Below are positions 16,253 through 25,768 of a DNA stretch of 45,872 bases, one piece after another; positions within the stretch are counted from its first letter, which is position 1, and each line of letters starts with the position of its first letter. This DNA is from Billgrantia kenyensis. Its GTDB lineage: Bacteria > Pseudomonadota > Gammaproteobacteria > Pseudomonadales > Halomonadaceae. The stretch spans positions 1-45,872 of the forward strand of contig NZ_JACEFT010000032.1 of the NCBI RefSeq assembly GCF_013697085.1. Direction: 5' to 3'. A model generated the notes under the pieces. It had not been told where the DNA came from and did not search any database. It saw nothing but the letters and a program-made list of their open reading frames with translations. The translations under genes were made by a program, and so were the position numbers.

Positions 16253-18802
16253 ATGGAAAAACTCGAGGAGTACCGCCGCAAGCGTGACTTTACGCGGACC
16301 CGTGAGCCCGCCGGTCAAGCACGGGGCAAGGCCGCGGCAGGCAACCTCTATGTGATGCACAAGCATGCGGCGAGCCACGACCACTTCGACCTGCGCCTGG
16401 AGCAAGCGGGCACACTCCGAAGCTGGGCCCTGCCCAAGGGGCCGAGCCTCGAACCTGGCGAGAAGCGCCTGGCCGTGGAAGTGGAGGACCACCCGCTGGA
16501 GTACGCCGATTTCGAAGGCGTGATTCCCGAGAAGGCCTACGGCGGCGGCACCGTGATGCTGTGGGATCGCGGCAGCTGGCGGATTAAGGGTAAGTCCAAG
16601 CCGGACCGGATCGATATCGAACTCGACGGCGAAAGGCTCAAGGGCAGCTGGACGCTGACCCGCATGAGCGGCAAACGCCAGGACAAGCATGGGCGCAACT
16701 GGCTCCTCATCAAGCGCCACGACGACAGGCCACGCATGGACGCCTCGCTGACGGTGGATCGGGACGAGAGCATCGCCAGCGGCCGCAGCATGCAGGAGAT
16801 CGCCGAGGATCGTGACCACGTCTGGGGCAACGACGGCGCCGGAAAGAACGCTGACAGCCTGCCCGTCCCAGGCAGCCTCGATGGCGCGCGCAAGGCCAGA
16901 CTGCCGCAGGAAGTCAAACCACAGCTCGCCACCCTGACACGAGAAGTCCCGGCCAAGGGCGAGTGGATCCATGAGATCAAGCTCGACGGGTACCGCCTGC
17001 TGGCCCGCATCGAAAAGGGCAAGGTACGGCTGATCACCCGCAACGGCAAGGACTGGACCCGCCGCTTCCCCGAGATCGCCCGGGCGCTCGAGCCGCTGCC
17101 GGTGGACTCAGCGCTGCTCGACGGCGAGGTCGTTGCCATGGGCAAGGATGGCGTGAGCCGCTTCGGCGAGCTGCAGGAGGCACTCTCGAGTGGCCGCACC
17201 TCACGCCTGGTCTATCAGCTTTTCGACCTCCCCCACCTGGATGGCCACGACCTCAGTGACGTGCCCCTGCTGGAGCGCAAGCACACCCTCGCGGCGCTGC
17301 TCCAGGCGGCGGAATTGCCCGAGGACACCATCCGCTATTCCGACCACCTCGATGCCCAGGGCCAGGCCTTTCACGAGCGCGCCTGCCTGATGGGCCTCGA
17401 GGGCATCATCTGCAAGCGTGCCGACAGCCCTTACCAGCAGAAGCGCAGCCGTGACTGGCTCAAGGTGAAGTGCGTCAGCCACGAGGAGTTCGTGGTCGGC
17501 GGCTATACCGAGCCCGGCGGCTCGCGCAGCGGTTTCGGCTCGCTGCTGATGGGCGCCTACGGCAAGCAGGGTCTTATCTACGCCGGGCGCGTGGGTACCG
17601 GCTTCAGCCACCGCCTGCTCGAGCAGCTCGGCGCCATCCTGGACGAGCTCGAAGTGAAGCGCTCGCCCTTCCACGGCAGCGTGCCGGACAGCCGCGCCGT
17701 GCACTGGGTGCGCCCCGAGCTGGTGATCGAGGTGGAGTTCACCGAGCGTACCCGCGACGGGCGCCTGCGCCACCCAGCCTTTCGCGGCCTGCGCGAAGAC
17801 CGCAACCCGGAGGAGATCCGCATGACGCTGAGCAAGGAGATGGCCGCCGAAGAGATCCCGGATCAGCAGGCGAAGCCTGACAAGCCAGCCCCACGCAAGC
17901 GCAACGACGAGACCTCGCTGCGCGGGGTACGCCTGACCAGCCCCGACCGCGTACTGTTTCCCGAGCAGGGCCTGACCAAGCTCGACCTGGCGCGCTTCTA
18001 TGACCAGGTCGAGGCGTGGGTGCTGCCCCACCTGGCGCGACGGCCGCTGTCGCTGGTGCGCTGCCCCCAGGGCCGCGATGACGAGTGCTTCTTTCAGAAG
18101 CACCCCCGGCGCGCCATCCCGGCCAGCGTGCCACGCATCGACGTGCCCGAGAAAAAGGGCAGCGCCGAATACGTCTACGTCGAGTCCGCCGCCGACCTGA
18201 TCGGCCTGGTCCAGGCCGGTGCGCTGGAGCTCCACCCCTGGGGCAGCCGCATCGACCACCTCGAGCAGCCCGACGGCCTGGTGTTCGACCTCGACCCGGA
18301 CGCAGGCATCGCCTGGAAGGAGATCCTGCGCGTGGCCGGCACTCTGCGTGAGCGGTTGGCGTCACTGGGGCTCACGGCATTCCTGCGTACCACCGGGGGC
18401 AAGGGGCTGCACCTGGTGGTGCCGCTCGAGCCCAGCGCCGAGTGGGACCAGGCCAAGGCCTTTGCCAAGGGGGTCGCCGAGGCCCACGCCAAGGACGATC
18501 CGCAGCGGCTCACCACCAACATGTCCAAGGCCAAGCGCGAGGGGCGCATCTTCATCGACTACCTGCGCAACGGCCGCGGCGCCACGGCGGTGGCCTCCTA
18601 CACGGTGCGCGCTCGCCCAAATGCCCCGGTGGCAGTGCCCATCCGCTGGGACGAGCTCAACGCCGCGCTGCGCGCCGACCGCTACAACGTGCAGAACCTG
18701 CGTCGGCGGCTCTCGGCCCTGCGCGAGGACCCCTGGGCGGGGTTCGACGAGGCGGCGCGACCGCTGGATGCCAAGCTGCTCAAGGCCGTAGGAGTGAAAT
18801 GA
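16253..18802 (+). CDS. ligD: NHEJ multifunctional DNA ligase D (LigD)
   Basis: LigD processes and seals double-strand breaks with Ku. The 849-aa protein has the Pseudomonas-type order: 3'-phosphoesterase (about 15-165; HDHFDLRLE at 42-50, then YGGGTVMLWDRG); ATP-dependent ligase (about 225-530; Lys243 in KLDG, LDGEVV, EGIICKR); and primase-polymerase (about 565-840; FDLDPD with Asp679 and Asp681, TTGGKGLH, Asp769). All catalytic motifs are intact. The ATG at 16253 has AAGGA eight bases upstream; alternatives are ATG 16244 and GTG 16220. It is the first gene of the operon ligD - zinc finger - ku - ku and is divergent from the ATP-grasp gene. Confidence 0.96.
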   Translation: MEKLEEYRRKRDFTRTREPAGQARGKAAAGNLYVMHKHAASHDHFDLRLEQAGTLRSWALPKGPSLEPGEKRLAVEVEDHPLEYADFEGVIPEKAYGGGTVMLWDRGSWRIKGKSKPDRIDIELDGERLKGSWTLTRMSGKRQDKHGRNWLLIKRHDDRPRMDASLTVDRDESIASGRSMQEIAEDRDHVWGNDGAGKNADSLPVPGSLDGARKARLPQEVKPQLATLTREVPAKGEWIHEIKLDGYRLLARIEKGKVRLITRNGKDWTRRFPEIARALEPLPVDSALLDGEVVAMGKDGVSRFGELQEALSSGRTSRLVYQLFDLPHLDGHDLSDVPLLERKHTLAALLQAAELPEDTIRYSDHLDAQGQAFHERACLMGLEGIICKRADSPYQQKRSRDWLKVKCVSHEEFVVGGYTEPGGSRSGFGSLLMGAYGKQGLIYAGRVGTGFSHRLLEQLGAILDELEVKRSPFHGSVPDSRAVHWVRPELVIEVEFTERTRDGRLRHPAFRGLREDRNPEEIRMTLSKEMAAEEIPDQQAKPDKPAPRKRNDETSLRGVRLTSPDRVLFPEQGLTKLDLARFYDQVEAWVLPHLARRPLSLVRCPQGRDDECFFQKHPRRAIPASVPRIDVPEKKGSAEYVYVESAADLIGLVQAGALELHPWGSRIDHLEQPDGLVFDLDPDAGIAWKEILRVAGTLRERLASLGLTAFLRTTGGKGLHLVVPLEPSAEWDQAKAFAKGVAEAHAKDDPQRLTTNMSKAKREGRIFIDYLRNGRGATAVASYTVRARPNAPVAVPIRWDELNAALRADRYNVQNLRRRLSALREDPWAGFDEAARPLDAKLLKAVGVK

Positions 18803-18829
18803 CACTGGCCTTGCACCAAAGAGAATGCC

Positions 18830-19051
18830 ATGAACGAAGCACCCTGGTGGCTGGAGAGCGGCCCCGAGACCTGCCAGTTCTGCCTGCGCACCTTTCACTA
18901 CGAGGCGGGCTACCACTGCATCTACTGCGACCGGCCGATCTGCCCGGCTTGCGTGGAGGAAACGTTCGAAAGCCGCGACACGCTGTGCCCCGAATGTCAT
19001 GAGGAAGCTGGTCACGGCTCACAACGCGCTCATGAGCGGGAGGAGGGCTGA
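18830..19051 (+). CDS. small eight-cysteine zinc-finger protein in the NHEJ operon
   Basis: This 73-aa protein is not a family I can name. Its cysteines are C15, C18, C30, C33, C38, C41, C53 and C56, giving CX2C-X11-CX2C-X4-CX2C-X11-CX2C. That symmetric spacing fits two interleaved zinc sites (FYVE/RING-like cross-brace) better than a simple ribbon. The last 15 residues are polar and charged. It starts 27 bases after ligD, with AAAGAGA upstream. Its TGA overlaps the ATG of the first ku gene (TGATG), so it is translated with Ku. A DNA-binding or protein-bridging accessory role in end joining is inferred from position only. Confidence 0.82.
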   Translation: MNEAPWWLESGPETCQFCLRTFHYEAGYHCIYCDRPICPACVEETFESRDTLCPECHEEAGHGSQRAHEREEG

Positions 19052-19827
19052 TGACGGCACGGGCGATGTGGAAAGGCGTGATCCGCTTCGCTGAAGTGGA
19101 GGTGCCGGTGAAGCTCTACTCCGCGGTGCAGGATCGCAGCGTGCACTTCCGCCTGCTGCACGAGAAGGACCGCTCGCCGGTCAAGCAGGCCATGGTCAAT
19201 CCCGACACCGACGAGGTGGTGCCCCACGCGGAGACCCGCCGCGCCTATCGCACCGACGAGGGCAGCCTGGTGGTGTTCGACAAGCAGGAGCTCGAGGCGC
19301 TGGAGCCGGACACAGGCCGCGATATCGAGGTGATCCGCTTCATGCCACCGCAGGTCATCGATCATCGCTGGTACGACCGCCCCTACTACCTCGGCCCCGA
19401 CGGCAGCGAGTCGCTCTATTTCGCCCTGGCCGAGGCGCTGGCCAGCAGCGGCAAAGAGGGGCTGGCCCGCTGGGTGATGCGCAAGAAGCGCTACGTCGGC
19501 GCCCTACGCCTGCACCGCGGCGTGCCAATGCTGATGTCGCTGCGTCACGAGGAGCAGGTGGTGCCGGTGGATGCACTGGAGCCGCCCAAGGGCAAGGCGC
19601 TGGATGCCAGGGAGCTCGACATGGCGCGCCAGCTGATCGGCATGCTGGAGGCCGAGTTCGACCCCGGCGAATACCACGACGAGTACCGCGAGCGGGTGCT
19701 GGAGCTGATCGAGGCCAAGCGGCGCGGCAAGAGCGTCAAGGTTACGCCGATTCGCCGCCGCGAGGCTTCCGACGATCTCTCCAAGGCGCTCGAGGCCAGC
19801 CTGAAGAAGGAGCGCAAACGTGCCTAG
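19051..19827 (+). CDS. ku: Ku protein (first copy)
   Basis: This 258-aa bacterial Ku has the beta-barrel core only and a lysine/arginine-rich end (KKERKRA). Ku dimers ring DNA ends and recruit LigD. The core begins MWKGVIRFAEVEVPVKLYSAV, matching the usual start WKGxIxFGLVxVPVKLY. The start has GGAGGAGGG upstream and overlaps the zinc-finger stop. The downstream ku starts eight bases before this gene ends. It diverges clearly from the second copy and lacks that copy's extensions, so the two may form a heterodimer. Confidence 0.95.
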   Translation: MTARAMWKGVIRFAEVEVPVKLYSAVQDRSVHFRLLHEKDRSPVKQAMVNPDTDEVVPHAETRRAYRTDEGSLVVFDKQELEALEPDTGRDIEVIRFMPPQVIDHRWYDRPYYLGPDGSESLYFALAEALASSGKEGLARWVMRKKRYVGALRLHRGVPMLMSLRHEEQVVPVDALEPPKGKALDARELDMARQLIGMLEAEFDPGEYHDEYRERVLELIEAKRRGKSVKVTPIRRREASDDLSKALEASLKKERKRA

Positions 19828-21022
19828 TCCCAGCAAGTCCAAAACCCAGGCAAAGCCCCGGTCGAAGGACAGGCGTACCAAGGAGAAGAAGGAGGCAACC
19901 CGGGGAGGGGAAAAGAAACACTTTCACGCCAGCGGTCCGCGTCCGCTGTGGTCGGGCACCATCACCTTCGGCCTGGTCAGCCTGCCGGTCAACCTCTACC
20001 CGGCCAACCGATCCAAGCCGGTGTCGCTGCGCATGGTCGACGCCCAGGGCACACCGCTGGCAAGACGCTACTTCTGCGAGCAGGAGGAGCGCGTGCTCGA
20101 CTACGACGAGCTGATCCGCGGCTACGAGGTGGAGAAGCACGAGTTCGTGGTGGTGGAGGACCGCGAGCTCGCGTCGCTGGCCCCGGAGAAGTCCCAGGAG
20201 ATCGACCTCAAGCGCTTCGTCGGCCTCGACGAGATCGACCCGATGTACTTCCAGCGCGCCTACTTCATGACCCCCGACAAGGGCGTGACCAAGGCCTACC
20301 GCCTGCTGGCGCAGAGCATGGAGTCCGCTGGGCGAGCCGGCATTGCCACCTTCGTCATGCGCGGCAAGGAGTACCTGGTGGCAATCATCGCCGAGAAGGG
20401 GATCCTGCGCGCCGAGACGCTGCGCTTCGCCGAGGAGGTTCGCACCCCCGAGGATATCGCCCTCCCCGAGCCCACCCAGCCCGACAAGTCGCGGGCCAAG
20501 GCCATGCAGAAGGCCATCGAGGCCCTGACGGTGAAGGGTTTCGAACGCGAGGAGCTTCAGGACCTGCAGAGCCAGCGCATCGTCGCTCGCGCCGAGGAGA
20601 AGCTTTCCCGCGGCGAGGACGTGATCGCGCTGGGCGAGGAAGATACCCCCGATGTCGAGCCGGAGCAGGGAGGCGAAGTGATCGACCTGATGCAGGTGCT
20701 CAAGCAGAGCCTGGCCGAAGGGCGACCGCCCGGGCAGGAGGCACGCAACGACGCCGGCAAGCGCAAGACGGAAAAACGCGCCAAGCCGGCAGCCAGGCGC
20801 AGCGAGACGAAGAAACGGCCCTCAGGCCAGCGCGCCAAAGGCAAGCAGAGAGCCGACGGCGGCAAGGCCGCGACGCGCGGTAAGCGCCGCAGCACCGAGC
20901 TGGCCGAGCTGGAAGGCCTCTCCCGTGACGAACTCTATCAGCGCGCCCAGCAACTCGACCTTCCCGGCCGCAGCCGCATGAGCAAGGCCGAGTTGGCCAG
21001 GGCCATTGCCGCCGCCGGCTGA
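19820..21022 (+). CDS. ku: Ku protein (second copy) with basic tails and SAP-like C-terminus
   Basis: This 400-aa Ku has a 40-residue basic N-terminal extension, a Ku core (about 44-290; SGTITFGLVSLPVNLY), a long Lys/Arg/Ala-rich linker (about 310-355) and a C-terminal SAP/Rho-N-like helical segment (about 360-400; LEGLSRDELYQRAQQLDL...SKAELARAI). Such tails add DNA binding and LigD contact in other bacterial Ku proteins. It starts at GTG 19820, inside the first ku, with AAGGAG eight bases upstream. It is the last gene of the operon and converges on acs. Confidence 0.94.
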   Translation: MPSPSKSKTQAKPRSKDRRTKEKKEATRGGEKKHFHASGPRPLWSGTITFGLVSLPVNLYPANRSKPVSLRMVDAQGTPLARRYFCEQEERVLDYDELIRGYEVEKHEFVVVEDRELASLAPEKSQEIDLKRFVGLDEIDPMYFQRAYFMTPDKGVTKAYRLLAQSMESAGRAGIATFVMRGKEYLVAIIAEKGILRAETLRFAEEVRTPEDIALPEPTQPDKSRAKAMQKAIEALTVKGFEREELQDLQSQRIVARAEEKLSRGEDVIALGEEDTPDVEPEQGGEVIDLMQVLKQSLAEGRPPGQEARNDAGKRKTEKRAKPAARRSETKKRPSGQRAKGKQRADGGKAATRGKRRSTELAELEGLSRDELYQRAQQLDLPGRSRMSKAELARAIAAAG

Positions 21023-21026
21023 AACG

Positions 21027-21050
21027 AAAAAGCCGGCCCGAAGGCCGGCT
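21027..21050 (-). terminator. intrinsic terminator of acs
   Basis: On the minus strand AGCCGGCC-TTCG-GGCCGGCT is followed by five T: an 8-bp perfect stem with the stable TTCG tetraloop. Read rightward from ku there is no T tract, so it works mainly for acs. Confidence 0.85.
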
Positions 21051-21085
21051 AGGCAATGAATGCCAAATACGAGGTGCTGGACAAA

Positions 21086-23035
<1,950 letters not shown>

Positions 23036-23125
23036 TGGCTAGCCTCTTCCTGGAGATGCACCCTCTCGGTGGATGGTACCGGCTGCCTTGTTATTGGTTG
23101 CGCCGGCATCAGATTCGCCCACCAG

Positions 23126-23131
23126 CATATA
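23126..23131 (-). promoter_or_regulatory. candidate -10 box of acs
   Basis: On the minus strand TATATG (23131-23126) is the best -10-like hexamer between sprT and acs, placing the start of transcription near 23119. No -35 match is seen at the usual distance. That fits a promoter needing an activator at the motif centred near 23160. Confidence 0.4.
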
Positions 23132-23153
23132 CCCTCGACGCGGCCCTTCCCCT

Positions 23154-23242
23154 TAGACCTTGGTATCAAGCTTTTTTCTTTTGGAATCAGACATTTGTAG
23201 TATGTTTTCCATGCTCTACAAAGGACTGATAGACCAAGGTCT
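23154..23242. promoter_or_regulatory. two operator-like palindromes upstream of acs (candidate CrbR sites)
   Basis: TAGACCTTGGTAT at 23154-23166 and TAGACCAAGGTCT at 23230-23242 match the motif found four times in the DUF294/symporter gap. The second is a near-perfect dyad (AGACC-AA-GGTCT) and lies inside the 3' end of sprT. The nearer copy is centred about 41 bases from the predicted acs start, a classical activator position. Confidence 0.55.
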
Positions 23243-23756
23243 GAGCGCAGGAGAGGCAGCGATAGCGGCGCCCATTACGAGCCAGCGAGTGGCGGCGCGA
23301 GGTAAAGAAATGCTCCTGGCAGCCACAGTGGTAACGGTAGGGCATGGGACTCGCCCGCCGGGTATCGAAGACGTGTGTCACCCGCGGCTCCAGTCCGAAC
23401 AGGCGCTCCATCACCGTACGCCATTCTCGCCCATGGGGCCTGGCCCGGTGCCCATCGCTCAGGTGTCGCACCAGCCAGTGAGCCATTTCATGCGGCACGA
23501 CTTCGGTCAGGAAGGGATAGCGGTTCTCGCGATAGAGCACCGGGTTGAAGCGTAATCCGCCGCGACCATAATGGGCCTGACCGGCGCACCTGCCGCGCAG
23601 GTCTAACCAGACCCTGGGGCGCGGCAGCTCGGGATGATAGTCACGGCAAAGCTGCCAGGCAGCCGCGACACGCCCTAGCAGGGCCTCGTGAAGGGCCGCC
23701 TCGTCGAGGCTCGCCAGCCACACATGGTCAGGATCGGGAAGCGCGGGTTGTTTCAT
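23187..23756 (-). CDS. sprT: SprT-like zinc metalloprotease-fold protein
   Basis: This 189-aa cytoplasmic protein has the SprT/Spartan zincin motif HEMAHWLVRH (His89, Glu90, His93) with a further HGREW. A C-terminal zinc ribbon with four cysteines (YHCGC... and YRCLSC...) follows. Eukaryotic Spartan clears DNA-protein crosslinks; the role of bacterial SprT is poorly defined. It starts at ATG 23756 without a strong ribosome site. It is divergent from the UPF0149 gene across an 80-base gap and lies upstream of acs on the same strand; its 3' end contains one acs operator-like site. Confidence 0.88.
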   Translation of the reverse strand: MKQPALPDPDHVWLASLDEAALHEALLGRVAAAWQLCRDYHPELPRPRVWLDLRGRCAGQAHYGRGGLRFNPVLYRENRYPFLTEVVPHEMAHWLVRHLSDGHRARPHGREWRTVMERLFGLEPRVTHVFDTRRASPMPYRYHCGCQEHFFTSRRHSLARNGRRYRCLSCAQTLVYQSFVEHGKHTTNV

Positions 23757-23836
23757 GGGGTGCTAGAATGACGCCCCGCCAGGGTGGCGTCCAGCCCTGA
23801 CTGCGCCATTTATTGACGTTGACATGCGAGAGCCCG

Positions 23837-24493
23837 ATGTCCGACACGCCCCTGCCCCAGCCCCTGCTCGAGGATCACGAACTCGAGCGTCTCGACGAAT
23901 TCCTCGACTCCGAACGTGTCGATCCCGATGCGCTGGATCTTGTCTCGGCCCATGGCTTTCTCGTCGCCCTCGCCGTGGCACCCCGCGAAGTCGACACCGC
24001 CTCCTGGGTGGCCGAGCTGTTCCACGGCGAGCCGGAGTTCGCCGACGCCGACGAACACGGCGAGATTCTAGGGCTGCTGGAGAAGCTGCGCGGCAGCGCC
24101 ATCGAAACCCTGGAGCAGGGTGGTCTGCCCGAGCTTCCGTTCGAGCCGACACTGGATGGCCTACCGCCGGAGGAGACGCCCATCGGCGACTGGTGCGCCG
24201 GTTTCATGGAGGCCGTGTTTCTCGACGAGGCGGCGTGGTTCGAACAGGACGAGGAGACCGTGGCCGCCCTGCTGTTGCCGTTCATGGCGCTTTCGGGACT
24301 GTTCGACGACGAGCCCGACATGGCCGACATGGTGGCAGACACTGCCCGCCTCGAGCCGCTGGTCGGCCAACTGCCGGACTTGGTGCTCGACCTCTACCTG
24401 CACTACCGTGTGCCCCCGGAGACGCCCAAGCCCATGCCGCGCAAGAAGAAACCGGCCGGCCGCGGCAAGGGCAAGCCCGGCCACAAGCGGTAG
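23837..24493 (+). CDS. UPF0149 (YecA/YgfB-like) family protein
   Basis: This 218-aa acidic cytoplasmic protein has the UPF0149 helical fold (LDEFLDSERVDPDALDLVSAHGFLVAL... and PIGDWCAGFMEAV). The molecular role of the family is not established. The C-terminus is a Lys/Arg/Pro/Gly-rich tail (from about 195) instead of the SEC-C zinc motif of E. coli YecA. The start at 23837 (MSDTPLPQP) has GAGAG upstream; an in-frame ATG-lacking extension to 23813 is less likely. It converges on clsB with only 27 bases between stops and no strong terminator. Confidence 0.82.
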   Translation: MSDTPLPQPLLEDHELERLDEFLDSERVDPDALDLVSAHGFLVALAVAPREVDTASWVAELFHGEPEFADADEHGEILGLLEKLRGSAIETLEQGGLPELPFEPTLDGLPPEETPIGDWCAGFMEAVFLDEAAWFEQDEETVAALLLPFMALSGLFDDEPDMADMVADTARLEPLVGQLPDLVLDLYLHYRVPPETPKPMPRKKKPAGRGKGKPGHKR

Positions 24494-24520
24494 GCTTGCC
24501 TGGCCAAGCGCAAAGGCCCA

Positions 24521-25642
24521 TCACCGTAGCCGCGTCAGCCAGGCATCGACACTGCCAAAAACCCACTCCTTGAAGCGCTGCCAGCGCGGACGCTGCATCC
24601 ACTCCCGATAAGTGATCTCACGGCTGGCGGCATAATTGCGCTCGAACAGTGCCGCCACCTCGCCGGCGAAGCGAGTGTCGTCCACTTCCTGGTTGGCCTC
24701 GAGATTCCAGTGCAGGCTCCAGTGATCGAAGTTGCACGACCCCAGGCTCGACCATTCATCGACCAGCGAGAACTTGGCGTGGATGAAGGTAGGCTGGAAT
24801 TCGAAGATGCGCACGCCGGCGCGCAGCAGGCGACGATAAAAACGCTGGCCGGCATAACGCACCCAGGGGTGGTCATGATCTCGGCCTGGCAGCAGCAGGC
24901 GCACGTCGACCCCGCGCCGGGCCGCCCGGATCAAGCGCATGCGTAAACTGAAGGTCGGCACGAAGTAGGGAGTGCAAAGCCAGATGCGCCGTTGAGCGGA
25001 CGATACCCGGCCATACAGCGAGTGGCGGATGGCCTGGTAGCGATACCCCTGCCCCCAGACGACACGGCCGCGCATACCTTGATAATCCTGGCGAGGAATG
25101 ACCTCGAGCTGCAGGCGGCGCACCAACGTCGTATCTCCGGCTCCCTTGGATAGCGGCGAGTCCCACAGACGCGAGAACAGTCGCACCCAGTCGGCCACCA
25201 CCGGCCCCTCGATACGCACCGCAACCTCGTACCAGGCATCGAGAAACTCATCGACCGCGCCGAAGCCACCGGTGTAAGCCTCCCGGCCGTCGATTACCAT
25301 CAGCTTGCGGTGGTCCCGGGTCAGGTTGCGTGTCAGTGGGCGAATCCCGAGCGGGTTGAACAGGCGCAACGCGACACCCGCCTGTTCCAGGCGCCGCCGA
25401 TCCTCGGCAGAGAGCCCCATGGCCCCGTAGGCATCCAGCATCAGCGCGACCGTCACTTCACGGCCCGCGGCCCGGCAAAGCGCATCGATCAGCGCCGTGG
25501 CCAGGCGCCCGGACTCCATCAGGTAGAGCTCGATCAGGATCGAGCGTTTTGCCTCCTCGATGGCCGTGAACATGGCCGGCAGGAAGCGAGACGACTCCGC
25601 CAGCAGTTCGAACCGATTGCCATCCCGCCACACGCCATGCAT
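24521..25642 (-). CDS. clsB: cardiolipin synthase B-type phospholipase D protein
   Basis: ClsB-type enzymes make cardiolipin by phosphatidyl transfer at the inner membrane. The 373-aa protein has two HKD motifs: His111/Lys113/Asp118 (HRKLMVID, followed by YTGG) and His288 with HAKFSLVD and GSCNFD. There is no N-terminal membrane helix, as in ClsB rather than ClsA. The start at 25642 has GGGAGG upstream. It is divergent from plsB, the first acyltransferase of phospholipid synthesis, so the two form a membrane-lipid neighbourhood. Confidence 0.9.
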   Translation of the reverse strand: MHGVWRDGNRFELLAESSRFLPAMFTAIEEAKRSILIELYLMESGRLATALIDALCRAAGREVTVALMLDAYGAMGLSAEDRRRLEQAGVALRLFNPLGIRPLTRNLTRDHRKLMVIDGREAYTGGFGAVDEFLDAWYEVAVRIEGPVVADWVRLFSRLWDSPLSKGAGDTTLVRRLQLEVIPRQDYQGMRGRVVWGQGYRYQAIRHSLYGRVSSAQRRIWLCTPYFVPTFSLRMRLIRAARRGVDVRLLLPGRDHDHPWVRYAGQRFYRRLLRAGVRIFEFQPTFIHAKFSLVDEWSSLGSCNFDHWSLHWNLEANQEVDDTRFAGEVAALFERNYAASREITYREWMQRPRWQRFKEWVFGSVDAWLTRLR

Positions 25643-25710
25643 GGCATGCCTCCCATCACCTTGTCTTGCATGATTGACGCACGTTTATGCCACGAGGAAA
25701 AGCACCTGAC

Positions 25711-25739
25711 CTGACCCGCTCCTGCCGGATGGTTATACT
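25711..25739 (+). promoter_or_regulatory. predicted sigma-70 promoter of plsB
   Basis: CTGACC (25711-25716) and TATACT (25734-25739) are separated by 17 bases. Transcription would start near 25746, giving a leader of about 23 bases before the plsB ATG. Confidence 0.5.
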
Positions 25740-25768
25740 GGCGACTGATTCGACGTAGAGGCAACCGG

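Noticed and set aside
23585..23620. GGTCT-AACC-AGACC dyad within sprT resembling the acetate motif
   Set aside because: The half-sites are in the opposite order (GGTCT first) and it lies within coding DNA far from the acs start.
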